The position numbers and the translations under genes are program-made. A stretch of DNA of 64,000 bases from Spinellus fusiger (taxonomy: Eukaryota; Mucoromycota; Mucoromycetes; Mucorales; Phycomycetaceae). Positions 1-11,195 of this stretch are shown piece after piece. Within the stretch, counting starts at the first letter, position 1, and each line of letters opens with the position of its first letter. The stretch lies in contig JALLLS010000026.1 in assembly GCA_025094145.1 (NCBI GenBank), positions 124,001 to 188,000 of the forward strand. Reading direction: 5' to 3'. The notes beneath the pieces are model-generated. The model worked only from the letters and a program-made list of their open reading frames with translations, was not told the DNA's origin and searched no databases.

Positions 1-430
1 TTCTTGAGAGATAGATAACTATGCTCAGGACTATACCATAGATACCCTAGATAGTATAGAAGGCAGAAGACCACCTAAGACTGACTTGAAGGAACTTAGC
101 TTATCTAATAACAGAAGAGTGTATTAGTAATAATTCAATAAGAGAGATAGTATGCTTACCTTGTACTTAATACTTGTCTTGGGAATAATAAGCCATGTTT
201 TATCTATTGGAAGAAGAGTCAGTACTATGTCTTGTGGAATACAATGAGCTCAAGCCCAGATGAAGACACTGCTTACCTTTTTTTACTTTCAGAATAGTCC
301 TTGGTAGTGTCTATCACCTCCTTCTATTGTTTCTCTTTGTTAATAATGACACATTACCTTGCTCAGTTATGCTCATCTTGAAGAGTACTTGGGTGTTAAG
401 TTGTATGTGCAGTGTGGGAAATAACAAAAG
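1..430 (-). repeat. Dispersed repeat R1, copy 1 (truncated by window edge)
   Basis: The reverse complement of this stretch matches 46905-47240 and 58626-58880 over most of its length, so at least three copies of one family lie in the window. Read on the minus strand, it looks like a decayed spliced gene: a short ATG-led stretch, then intron-like pieces that start GTAAG or GTAAT and end TAG and recur at the same places in the other copies. Several frames are broken by stops. No protein family was recognised. A Fanzor-like relic on the opposite strand lies just to the right, the same divergent pairing as at 58330-59265. Confidence 0.7.
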
Positions 431-1239
431 GAGGGGGTTATCAAAACAAATAATAATTTTTCTTTCTCTATTCTGGTGATGTATACACTAGCCTCCACTC
501 ATAAAATTCATAAGTCAAATTCACGTCAAATTTATAAGTCAAACAATTCACACTCTATATAACCTTGATCATTATAGCTTAGAATATAAATATATAAAAG
601 TAGCCTCAAAATATATACTATGTAAATTTGTAAAATATATCCTTTATTCTATATTAAAGGGCACTAAGGTTGTCAACAGGACTACTAGAGAGATGAATTG
701 GTAGTAGCTTGGCCTCTAGAAGGGACAAAGAAATAGAGGTTTGGATACAAAGGCTGGTCTAGGGAAATCAAAGAGGATACATGAACAGGGACACAACACA
801 CAATTTGATCATAACAGGTAACTAGGCAACTGTTCTTTAAGGAATTCTTTTTCTTTCTAGAATGTTGTTGTAGTCTGCATTACTTTGGTGGTTCTGATTA
901 AGTAAATGACTTGTGAAATTTAGTTTTGTTTTCTTCTGTTCGGATATAAATACCTGCTAATTTCACTGTCTGTTGTTCTTCATATCTTCTACTCTCTTTA
1001 TTTTGTTTGCCTTTGTCTGGCATATAAACCAACAGTTGTGATCTGGTAAGTGTTTGTATATGTTTATTATGTCTGACATGTTAGTCAGTTTCTATTGTAT
1101 ATTCTTTTATTTTAATAAACCCAGTGAATCCGTTACATAAGCAAAGGCAAGAAGGTGTCAGTGCAAGGGTAATACGACACACACATAGAGTGCATTAATA
1201 CATCTCGAACTAATTATTTTCACTATTATTTTATTATTG
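431..1239. other. AT-rich spacer between R1 copy 1 and the Fanzor-like relic
   Basis: No open frame of useful length and no recognised domain. The copy at 58330-59265 lacks this stretch: there the relic joins R1 directly, as if by deletion. It may hold degraded promoter or N-terminal sequence of the same mobile element. Confidence 0.4.
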
Positions 1240-1770
1240 AAAATGGGTATTGTCACCTAAAAGGATTGGAGTATGATCCTACCAAGCTGCCAGTCGTTGC
1301 TTATGGTACAAGAATGAAAGGAAAAGATACTGCCAAATTTAAAGGCCATTGTGTTGGTTTGATGAGAGTTTTATATCAATCATTGAACAAAGAGACAAAA
1401 AGATGGAGATCTTCTTATGGTTGATGTTGATAAATTTCGAACATAGAGGGTAAGCATTATTGACCTCTTACCCAATATAAAAAGCTCTTCTAACAGTTAC
1501 TCTTATTTTTGTTCTCAAGATCTGCCATACTTGCAACACAAATATTCTCACTGAGGTATTCATGAATTTCAACAGTATCCACCCTTGCTAAAGTTATGGA
1601 ATGGTTTAGAGCAAGGATGTGAATGCATCAAAGAATATCTATACAATTGCAGAAGAAGGATTAAAGGGTCGCCACCGACCAGTTCCATTCTGTAGAAAAG
1701 AATAGATACTCTTTGATGCATTCATATCATATATCGCCACATCGAAAGTGGTTTCCTTCGGGATTTAGAT
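1240..1770 (+). pseudogene. Decayed Fanzor/TnpB-like nuclease, RuvC and zinc-ribbon part
   Basis: Piecing together three frames gives a run that resembles the C-terminal half of eukaryotic TnpB homologues (Fanzor). In order it shows LPVVAYGTRMKGKD, then FKGHCVGLMRVLYQSLNKE (about 1264-1395), then VDVDKFRT (about 1420), then VLKICHTCNTN (1513-1545), then SKDVNASKNIYTIAEEG and GRHRPVPFCR up to a stop near 1706. CxxC followed by W-x-R-D-x-N-A-x-x-N is the zinc-ribbon plus RuvC-III signature of that family. Here the second Cys pair and the Trp before RDVN are damaged, and there are at least three in-frame stops and two frameshifts, so it cannot make a working protein. The family call is by pattern memory. 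A related plain IS605-OrfB-like transposase is the alternative name. Confidence 0.6.
1621..1723 (+). repeat. Nested inverted repeat over the 3' end of the Fanzor-like relic
   Basis: A 22-base left arm (1621-1642) pairs with a right arm (1702-1723) at 21 of 22 positions across a 59-base loop. Inside the loop is a perfect five-base stem, GGTCG-CCAC-CGACC. The left arm encodes the RuvC-III motif and the right arm lies past the stop codon. The copy at 58381-58483 has the same arm and loop lengths. A structured RNA is inferred. Confidence 0.65.
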
Positions 1771-3979
1771 ATTTACAGGTAAATTATAATAATAATCTTT
1801 ATTTAAGAACTAACATGAATACATTTCACTCTTTCTGCTCCTTTTCAAATCTATGTCATTTTTAAACAATTGTATTTCGACTATTTCCTTTTATATCCTA
1901 AAGACCTCCTGGTGTGTATAAAACGCCTTCTCTTACCTTTTCATTTTCCGACAAAAAAATACCATCATATGCAAACTGCATACGGTGATAATGATAAGAG
2001 CATAAAACGCTTTAAAGAGTCAATGTCCAAACGGAATTAGAGTTTTCATAAAACATAAAAAAATATTCAAGACAAATAAATTACTTGAATGAATGAGAAA
2101 AAGACAGTATTAAACTAAAAACCAATGACTACAATAGCTAAGGAATTAGTTTACTTGCGACGTTATTAGTGATCAATCTCATACTGAGTAGGCATAACGA
2201 ATTACCTTTAACATTATTATTATTTGCTTGAACTATCTATAAATATTTTTATAGTGAATCTAATCATTTTTAATTATGATTTTAAACTAAGATCTCTTAT
2301 CTAACTATCTATTTCACCTAGAAATTATAATCCTGCCACATAGAAGAGAAACTGATTAAAGTCAATATTTTCTTTTTTAAATAAAAATAAAATAAAAAAT
2401 AAAAAATAAAAAATGTTTATGCATTTAAAGTATTTTTCATTAGGTCAGGTTTATTGAGTGAATGAGTTGAATTTCATTATTGAGAATATACCTTTATTTA
2501 TACTTTTACTGTATTCTGACTTAACATTTTCTTCAAATTAATAGATCTTAATAAAAACTGCTCCTTTTTTTTAATATATATGTATTAAGTGATTAAAATA
2601 TACCAGGATATCACATATATCTCCATTTTCTTTGTATTTGATTATATTTTACCAGTGCCACAAATGGCTTATATATAGTATAAAGTATATGATCTAAAGA
2701 GTTTTTATTTTGTATGCTATATGTTCCATGAAAACTTAAGGTAAAATGAAACAGACATTGTAATTATTTTAAGCGCCAAGGTGAAAGATAAATCAGCATT
2801 ATAAAGGCTCTACGGAAGAATGAATAAAAGATCATTAATAATTTTGAATTCTGAACTTCATACTTTATTTTTAACATTTCTTATTATTATGATTCATTAT
2901 AATGTTTATTGACTTCTCAGAATGTAATAGAATAGTTAAAATAAAAATATTATTCCTAGATACTAACATAATTAGATTTAGGACTAAAAAAATACATTGT
3001 GATTGTTTCTATAAAAATAGTATTCTTGACATTCTCAGTGTGTTAAGAACACTTCAATGGTTGGTAATCCCAATATAATTAAGCCTACAAGCGGTGTTAA
3101 ACATATTAACTATTGATAGTAATGAAAATGATTCAAATAGCTATTTATTGTATGACTAAAAGTATTCATAATAAATTAGAGTAATAAATATTGAATGTAC
3201 CCGGTATTGAATATTGACAAATTTTAAAATTTGAACGCCCCCATGTTAAACAGTTTCATACTAATTACTTCACAGAAGAAGTGTTAATAGTATATATTTT
3301 TCGAAGCTCAATCCGAACTTTTTGGTATGTATTGCTTTTGAAAATGGTACTAACTAAATTAAATGACAAATAATAACGAACTTTTCACTGTAGAGATATG
3401 TATGATTATTGAAGATATAATAAGAATAATGCTGAGCCTATGTCATTATCAAAAAAGTAGGTAAGCAAATTGCAATTAGTCATATATCCTATAGGTCTTT
3501 AACTCTGTTAACCTTATTTTTTGTCACCACTTTTGTGAAAGTACTATCCGAGATTGATATCTTTGAAAAGATGCATAAGAATTATTAACTCATGTATACG
3601 GTAAACTTCTAAATGAAAAACTAATATCAGAATGTAGTAAGGTTCTAATTCTATAGCTAGATGAATTTTTATAGTCTGTCATAATAAACGTTTTGATATG
3701 CATTACTATAGATATACTCTTGTAATAACTTAGTGGATTTACCTAAAATTAGAGGATAAGGTTTTTCAAGATAAAATTACATAAGCAAGAAAAACTTATT
3801 TCAAACTCGTGGTATATTTTCAAATGTAGATTGATCTTTAGAATGCCGTAAAACTTTATAATGTGTATATAACTAATGTATATGAAAAGAGACACCTAAA
3901 CATAACACCATTCATTTAATAAGAAATGGTAGGAGATATACAAATATTTTTTAGTTCTTGGAACTGAGATTCATATACA
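1771..3979. other. AT-rich stretch with no recognised gene
   Basis: Every frame is interrupted at short intervals. I saw no tRNA, no transposase motif and no long repeat here. It probably consists of old transposon sequence. Confidence 0.5.
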
Positions 3980-4094
3980 AATGTGTATTAAACATAATAT
4001 TACACATATTTATTTATTAAAGAAAAGGAGCAAAACTCATCACTACCTTTATATTACAAACTAAATATGTGTAATATTATGTTTAATACACATT
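3980..4094. repeat. Perfect 33-bp inverted repeat
   Basis: Bases 3980-4012 and 4062-4094 are exact reverse complements, separated by 49 bases. The arms are AT-rich and contain GTAATATTATG. The layout fits a very small MITE or a cruciform-forming sequence. No target-site duplication was identified. Confidence 0.8.
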
Positions 4095-4864
4095 TAGGCT
4101 ATAGCAGTATCATTTCTGACAAATGTTTATTTGTGGATAGTTAATATGAAAATTCATGGAAATTACCAATAAGACTTTAAAAAATTATTCTTAGATCAAA
4201 CGCAAAGTACAAAAATAAGCACAACTTTCTAATTTACTTAAGGCAGACGTTAAGGCCAAGCAATTAATTTTATCCAAATAGAGATTATTTATTATAGGCA
4301 AAGAAAGAGATAATTGGTGCATAAGTAAATGAAATACTGAGAATCAAGAAGTTGACAGTTTGTAAGCACTCTAGTTGCTAACTATTTGGATCCTTTAGTT
4401 TCTGAGTCCAGTCTGTGTGCAGGCTTAAGATTTTATCACACATGTGTTACCACTAATATCATAGCCATACAGAACGAATCACCTTTGGCTGGCAGTATAT
4501 TATTTTGAAGTTACTAACATATTTTCCTATAATAAATCCACACATCGTTTAATTTTTATTTTACTGTTGACAAATGTGTATAAGAAAACACGAATCAGTA
4601 TCATTTAATAGCTAAAAATGACCACTAAATATAGCTACATAGGCTTATAGTATTAAGATAAAGACAACAAATTAAACTGGTGTATGAAAAAAGGTTCTAA
4701 GTAGCATATCTTTATTTTTAAAAAAACCACTGGTCAACAATTCTTACTTTCATGGATACTTTCACCAAAGAAAAAATATTATGATTTTTAAAATATATAT
4801 AAAAGTCTCCACCTTTTCATCAAAAATATCCTTATTTACTTTTAAGGGGAACTAAGAAAATATA
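4095..4864. other. AT-rich stretch with no recognised gene
   Basis: No coding signature or repeat match was seen. Confidence 0.4.
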
Positions 4865-5030
4865 CACACCCAAAGATTTTCTGGCCTTTAAGAGGTGATA
4901 TCTCCTTCCTTTTACGACACGACGCGATTTTGCCATTTTATGGAACTGTGTTTAAAATCAAAAGGTTTATGAGTATCCAAATTATTATTTTCTTTTGTAC
5001 AGTTCAAAGTATTTTTATTTTTGGGTGTTG
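4865..5030 (-). repeat. Dispersed repeat R1, fragment of the distal part
   Basis: The plus strand here matches the minus strand of about 47340-47520 and 59040-59220. The shared core is CCAAAGATTTTCTGGCCTTT followed by a GATATCTCCTTCC-type stretch. It is therefore an isolated piece of R1, inverted relative to the copies at 47 and 59 kb, lying just left of the first Tc1 element. Confidence 0.65.
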
Positions 5031-5239
5031 GTTGCTATTCGCGCATTGGGCATTTTAGCCACCCTATGAGATTTTTTGAAAAAAAAGAATAAACATTGAA
5101 ACACTTCAAATACATAAGTGAAAAAAATAATGCAAAGAGAGGAGACGGAAAGAAAAGAGAATATAAAACCTCAATGAGGGAAAAATGATGAAACATGATG
5201 AAACATGAGAAATGATTGTAAATGAGAATTATGAATAGA

Positions 5240-5420
5240 CATCCAAAAGGCCATAAAGTCAGCAAGGAAACCAGGACACCAAAAAGATAGCCGTCATCCT
5301 GTGGCGATTCGAAATCCAACGAGGGATACTTAGAGCAACTCGGACAATCCTGAGGACACAAATACAGCAACTACACTAGCAGCTTCTGGCTTTGCTAAAC
5401 GGGTTAAGAATGGGTGGATT
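5240..5420 (-). repeat. Dispersed repeat R2, copy 1
   Basis: This stretch shares order and wording with 10770-10925: an ACAGGACACC/CCAGGACACC core, then CTCGGACAAT(C/T)CTGA. The minus strand has a partly open frame reading CPSCSKYPSLDF and SPQDDGYLFGVLV, with a similar but broken frame in the second copy. It looks like the remains of a repeated coding sequence of unknown type. Confidence 0.5.
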
Positions 5421-5430
5421 TTCTTTTGTA

Positions 5431-6792
5431 CAGTGCCCGGTGGAAAATATATAAAGGATTTTATTTTTCCGATAAGATTTTTGTATGGGGAAATACTTAT
5501 TCTTTGTCATAAGAATATACATTGAACACATAGTGGAGACTTGAAAATTGGATTAGGTATAAATAAGGTTAACAAGATATTATATACAAGTTTATTGGGT
5601 GAAAACCCTTAATATTTAGTGTTTTCACCCTTGGCCTCAATGACAGCCTTGCATCTCCGCCCCATGCTGTTAATGAGGTTGTTGGTAACCTCTTTGGGAA
5701 TCTTGTCCCATTCTTGGACCAGGAGAGCCTTCAGATCCTGGAGGGTGCTTGTTAGGGTCATACTATTTCGAACTACTCTATCCAGCTCCTCCCAAAGATG
5801 CTCGATTGGGTTTAGGTCAGGGCTCTGAGAGAACCATCCCTCTATCGTGACTATACCTCTCTCATCCTTCCATTTTCTAGTCTCCTTAATAGTACGGCAA
5901 CTAGCATTGTCCTCTTGAAGAATATAGCCTACCACTGGATTCAGTGCCGAAAGACAAGCCAGCTCGGGGCAATAAGCGTTGTCTAAAATACTAGTGTATT
6001 TGGCACTATTGATGGATCCCTCAACCATAGCAAGTCTACCAACACCTTCACCAGAAAAGAGAACCCCACACCATCAACCCACCACCACCAAACTTCATCT
6101 TTGGCTTCACATTCTTTGGGAATAGCCCCTCCTTCTTCCTGCGCACTACTCTGGTACGGCTGTTATTGCTCATTAGCTAGTACTTCGACTCATCAGACCA
6201 GATGACTGTCTTCCAGTCTTCATCTGTCCAACGCAGGTAGGTCCTAGTCCAAGTAAGCCTCAACTTCTTGTGTTTAATAGTGAGAGAAGGTTTCTTAACA
6301 ACCCTGAAAGAAGAAAGGCCAAGTTTTTTCATCATTTTTCTGAAAGTGCTCATGCACACTTTGGTGGTCATCTGCTTGCAAAGTTGATCTATTGTCTAAA
6401 ATGAATCCCTTTTCATCTCACATAAAAAACCTCTCTCGTCCCTCTCCATCAGAATAGACTTGTTCCTAAAACCCCTTTCTGCTTTGAAACAGTCAGTCTC
6501 CCTATATCTCTTCATGATAAGGCTAACAGCGTAATGACTGACACCAGATATGACTGTAATATCCGTTTGTCTGGTACCATGTTGGGTGGCCTCGTGAACA
6601 ATGAGTTTAAAAGTCATCAATATTATTCTTTCTATTTCCAATAGGCCTAGTGGATTGTTTAGTGGTATTTTACACAATAGATGATATAGTGAAAAAAGAA
6701 GAAATAAGGAATAAGTAAAAAAAAAAAGAATTTATTTTGAGCAAAATAGAGATCGGAAAATAAAATTTTTATATGTTTTCCACTGGAAACTG
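5431..6792 (-). mobile_element. Tc1/mariner-type DNA transposon 1, inactive
   Basis: The element is bounded by TA dinucleotides at 5429-5430 and 6793-6794, as expected for Tc1/mariner insertion. The ends are imperfect terminal inverted repeats: the left begins CAGTGCCCGGTGGAAAATAT and the right, reverse-complemented, begins CAGTTTCCAGTGGAAAACAT. The similarity continues through a TTTTCCGAT block for about 50 bases. Length is about 1.36 kb, normal for a one-gene Tc1 element. The transposase inside is broken. Confidence 0.85.
5609..6680 (-). pseudogene. Tc1-family transposase, broken
   Basis: The reading frame lies on the minus strand, running from 6680 down to the stop at 5609. The N-terminus shows a helix-turn-helix-like part with GVSHYAVSLIMKRYRETD. 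The catalytic DDE parts follow: VIWSDESKY (first Asp), FGGGGLMVWG, LQEDNASC (second Asp) and SPDLNPIEHLWEE (Glu). The usual DD34E order is kept. An in-frame TAG follows SDESKY near 6178, and there are further breaks near 6050 and 6395. The catalytic residues survive but the frame does not, so it is recently inactivated rather than ancient. Its dependence on TA ends and its size match the element around it. Confidence 0.88.
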
Positions 6793-6931
6793 TATTATAT
6801 AATTCTATAAATGTAAATATATTTGCGTTTAGAGAATATTTCTCCTTATATAACACTGTTTATTAAAACAAAATTATTAATAAAAAATTAGTTTCAGATA
6901 AGGATACTAAGTAAAAATTAAGCTCTTGCTA

Positions 6932-7281
6932 TTTCCACTGAGCAACTACTCAATCTAATGGGTTTACTCATCTTTAGTACTTATTTCAATCTCCTTCTAT
7001 TGTATTCACTTATAACAAATGTCAATATACTGTGATGTTTAGTATCTTACATTTTTCATAGCTAATTATCTTAAAGTATCCGTTTAAGAGAGTTGAATTA
7101 TGTTTTTAATTATTATTTTGCTAATAATAATTTCTATATAATATTTATTGGTTATGAAAAATGTAGGATACTAAACATCACAGTATATTGACATTTGTTA
7201 TAAGTGAATACAATAGAAGGAGATTGAAATAAGTACTAAAGATGAGTAAACCCATTAGATTGAGTAGTTGCTCAGTGGAAG
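6932..7281. mobile_element. 350-bp inverted-repeat MITE
   Basis: Two arms of 129 bases (6932-7060 and 7153-7281) are almost perfect reverse complements around a 92-base AT-rich centre. TA dinucleotides flank both ends (6930-6931 and 7282-7283), the target-site signature of Tc1/mariner-type insertion. There is no coding capacity. Near-perfect arms suggest recent insertion or gene conversion. The transposase that moved it is not identified: the ends (TTTCCACTGAG) do not match the two Tc1 elements in this window. Confidence 0.9.
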
Positions 7282-7283
7282 TA

Positions 7284-9089
7284 ACATGAACTAAAGAATA
7301 ATAGGCAGTGTCTGCACCTTTAATTCTTGTCATATTATTTAGTATCTTAGGTAGCTATCTGAAATATTTCTACATGTGAATGAACTATGATTTAAATAAA
7401 TAAATAAATAAAAATGTACTTTAATAGCTGATGGTTTAATCCCAACTTTAGTCATAGGTTTTTGTATGTTGTTTCATTTTATGTATTATCATTATCATTA
7501 TCGAAATTGAAATTATAAATATATTATATAGAGAAAAATGAATTTATCTTTTAATTGATAAATTCTATGTGTTTTTTTAGTCAAATGGTCAGTCTAATGA
7601 GCCAATCTTTGACTTTGAGTATTCAGCTTTGATAAATATATCTAAAGATACCGGGTTTTATAAATAAATAAATAAAAGTTCTAGGCATAATGGATTGAGT
7701 TATTATTTGATTGGCTGAAATGTTAACAAAAGATACTCTCTCCGTTAGAATAGGTAGTTCAGGGTCCGCCAACTTGATCCAGGCATGAATAGTGCTTTCA
7801 CCTTAGATCACACGCAGGCCGAGAGTAAAATCTTTTGTATTTAAAGAATCAAATATTAAGTTATTGAGTGATTAACTTATTTTTAAAGAGAGACTGTTGA
7901 TTATTATTTTATATGTATTGGTTATGTACTATTTTGAGATCTATGCATCTACTAGTATTCTTTTCAGTTGTGTAAAATATTGGGTGCTGGTCCCTTTATT
8001 GTGAGATATTTAGTGTGCATAATAATGTACTACCTATTTTTACTGGTATTTTCTGTATTCCGTTCCAAAATCTTGTGAAGCCAAGTGTTAAAAAAGAATA
8101 ATGATTCCATTCATAATACTTGTCAGTTCCCATATCTAAAACCTTGAATTTTGTCATAAACAGGATTAATCTACTGATTTAATAAAGCATTTAAACATAT
8201 TAATCATGATACTTTTATATTCTAGCAATATTTTTTTTACTGATTCAAGGTTTTTGTGTTTAGATACTATATCTTTTCTCATATTTCTTTAAAGTTCGGG
8301 ATCTGCTGAATTATCAAGTTGTTGAATCTTAAAATAAAGTATACATGCAGTCTGGACTCACTTGTGTTTCTACAAAAAGAAACATATGGTCTCTTTAAAT
8401 AATCGTTAAAAGCATTAAGTTGTTGAGGTGTTCTCTAATAGAGCATTATGCTTATATAAATAATAATAATAAGTGAAATTGAATTACCAAGACTATCACT
8501 TAAACTATCAGGTAAGGTATACAAATAGTCTAGTGTTCAAACTCTTCTTGAATCTATTACTTACAAAACTTCATACTTAAGGTATTTCTTGTGCTTCATG
8601 ATATCACTTTACTTAATGCACGAAATTCATTACTCGTACCAAGGATCCTCTATAATTGTTAAATATATATTTTTATGTAATAGTTCATAGGTTTACTTTT
8701 AATCGGTGTAACTTTCTTACGACTTATTTGATAGATTTTAGTCCCCCTTATTTTCTATCTATCATTCATTCTCTACTGATTTTATTATGATGATGTTAAA
8801 GATAGACTATTTGACTTGATATTCTATTGATGATCTACTGGAATAGTATTTAAGAAGAGAAAGAGTAATACCACAGACCATATCATTATTTAGGTTTAAA
8901 CAAAGAAAGTTAAATATAATTTTACATTCTTTCTCACTAAAGAAAATATTAGAAATATTTGGTTGTTGCCATAACCAACTTTCAAGTGAAAGATAGAAAT
9001 ATTTAGAATATTAATAGAATGAGGTTGGGGGACATAAATACACTTGGTCACAAATGTGATTAAAAATAGTAAAGAGCTTTCATTCAAAA
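7284..9089. other. AT-rich stretch with no recognised gene
   Basis: No frame carries a recognised domain. Short AAATA tandem tracts occur near 7395 and 7662. I saw no RNA gene. Confidence 0.45.
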
Positions 9090-9265
9090 CCTTTTTTTAT
9101 TTTTATTTTTATTTTTATTTTTATTTTTATTTTTATTTTTATTTTTTTTTTTTTATTTTTATTTTTATTTTTATTTTTATTTTTATTTTTATTTTTATTT
9201 TTATTTTTATTTTTATTTTTATTTTTTTTTTTTATTTTTTATTTTTTATTTTTTATTTTTTATTT
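9090..9265 (+). repeat. (TTTTTA)n simple repeat
   Basis: About 175 bases of near-perfect hexamer TTTTTA, with two spots of longer T runs and a drift to a seven-base unit at the right end. The long Phe/Tyr/Ile-rich open frame it creates is an artefact of the repeat. Confidence 0.95.
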
Positions 9266-10769
9266 AAAAAGAAAGAAAGGGGGGAGGGCTATCACTTCTT
9301 TTTAATTGTTCAAAAAGGAAAGGTGCATAGTCTATCTGTTAATCTTTTTCAAATACACAGGTGCATAAGTCATCATCATAGTTCAATGTATTTGTATTTG
9401 TATTATGTTTTTCTTTAAGTATCAAAGACATTCTAGGCATAGTGGACACATCAGCTAGCACGAGGGCACTATAAAAGGGCGTGCTTTATATTTATATGTA
9501 TGCATATACGACTACACAAGAGATTCTACTTACGGAGATGAAAAGATATATATAAAAAAGAACATCTTAAGGCGCTATTTGATCTTAAGGTGCTTAGAGC
9601 TCGGTAAAGCCTTATGTATGTCACATATATCTTAGAGAGTTGAGATGGATTGGGGATGTTCTTAGCAAAGATAACAATATAGAAAGAATCGACTTAGGGA
9701 AAAGTCTAGCGTTTGATTAATAATAGATCTTTATATATAAGTGAGGCTATTCACCAAAGTAGGTAGTATTCTTGAAACAGTCAAAATCGGATGTGAAGCA
9801 AATAAAACCTGGAAAAATAAGACTCTGTAATATCATATCATGATATTTAGGGCAATACTGTTAATACCACTGTTATCCTGAATATACACTAAAAGCCTCT
9901 CATCTTTATTCGGTTTATCTAATAGACTGCTTATATACATCTCCATTCACTTTGTGAAGGTATTCTCTCCTTTTAGATAAATTATATACTATCATCAATC
10001 AATGTAGGGCATCTATTACTGCTATGTTGATAGTAATTCATTACTAATAAAAAGAAATATTGATGAGACGTAGTGAACCAAATTTCTAAGGAACAAAACA
10101 TACTTGTTGCAAATATATTTAAATAGCGACAAATAGTAAATAGAAGAAAAAATACTTTCTTTACTGTTGGCCAATTCTACTAAAGAAATATGTTTTTATG
10201 TTCAATAATGCCTAATCAATTAATCAACTTTTGTTATGGTGTATCGCAAAAGTGATATATTGTCTTTTATGTAATTGTAACTGTACGATTACCAATTCGA
10301 GTAGATATGGAAAAAGAAAAAGATATAAATGAATGAGTGGCAATAGCTACACTGCCTGAGAGCACGTGGAGAATAATCGAGACTAACCTTGAACCTATCT
10401 TGTCAATGTTAGATTTCTCAGATACACCGACGTCTATTTAAATTACTATCAAAGAGGCTGAGGTAATAACCTTACACGGTAAAAACAAAGCACGATATGC
10501 TTCCATAGTAAATGTCATTCTAACATATAGAATGAAATAGACAAACCCATTTTCTATTACAGTTTAAAGTGATTTTTATAAATGGTGTGCCAGCTTATAG
10601 GAGCTTAAAGGAAAAACTAATTATATAATCATAGGATTAAGCAACCCAAATACAGGGCAAAAAAAATGAGTTAGGAAATGAGACAAAAAGAAAAAACTTT
10701 CTATTAATTAAACCTCAAGGCAAATGCAAGTGAGTTGGTAAATGGAATAAGAATTTCAAAAATAATGTC
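9266..10769. other. AT-rich stretch with no recognised gene
   Basis: No frame carries a recognised motif, and no inverted repeat or RNA gene was seen. Confidence 0.45.
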
Positions 10770-10925
10770 TCAGCAAAAGAATACAGGACACCAAAAAAAG
10801 TCCAGTGTCTTTCTATGGTGATTAGCATACGAAAGAAGAATTTACTCAAAAGCTCGGACAATTCTGAAGATACAATCTATATCTTTCTTTGAATTGCTCG
10901 CTGCTATCTGCCCGTTCTTACCCCC
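10770..10925 (-). repeat. Dispersed repeat R2, copy 2
   Basis: Matches 5240-5420 in the same order, with substitutions and small gaps. It ends about 270 bases before the chitin deacetylase start, so mobile sequence reaches close to that gene's promoter. Confidence 0.5.
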
Positions 10926-11195
10926 ATCAGATTTTAGGAACACACTATTAACCTTTTAAAGATACACAGATATAAAATAAGGTGCCTTTTTATATTAGAA
11001 AAGGAAACTACTTGAATTAGCTGGTAGTACATGCAATGGGAATTCAAAAGAAAATCAATTCAGTAGACCTATGAAGTGAAGTAAGAAAAAGAAAACTTAA
11101 CAAGTATATAAAGAGGGAATATCTTCAGTCTATTAAATACCGAATTCCTTGCAAGCAAATCCATATAACAAAGAATCCATATCTTGTTTCACATT

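Noticed and set aside
9044..9418. Long plus-strand frame of Phe/Tyr/Ile residues
   Set aside because: It is created by the (TTTTTA)n repeat and has no coding pattern outside it.
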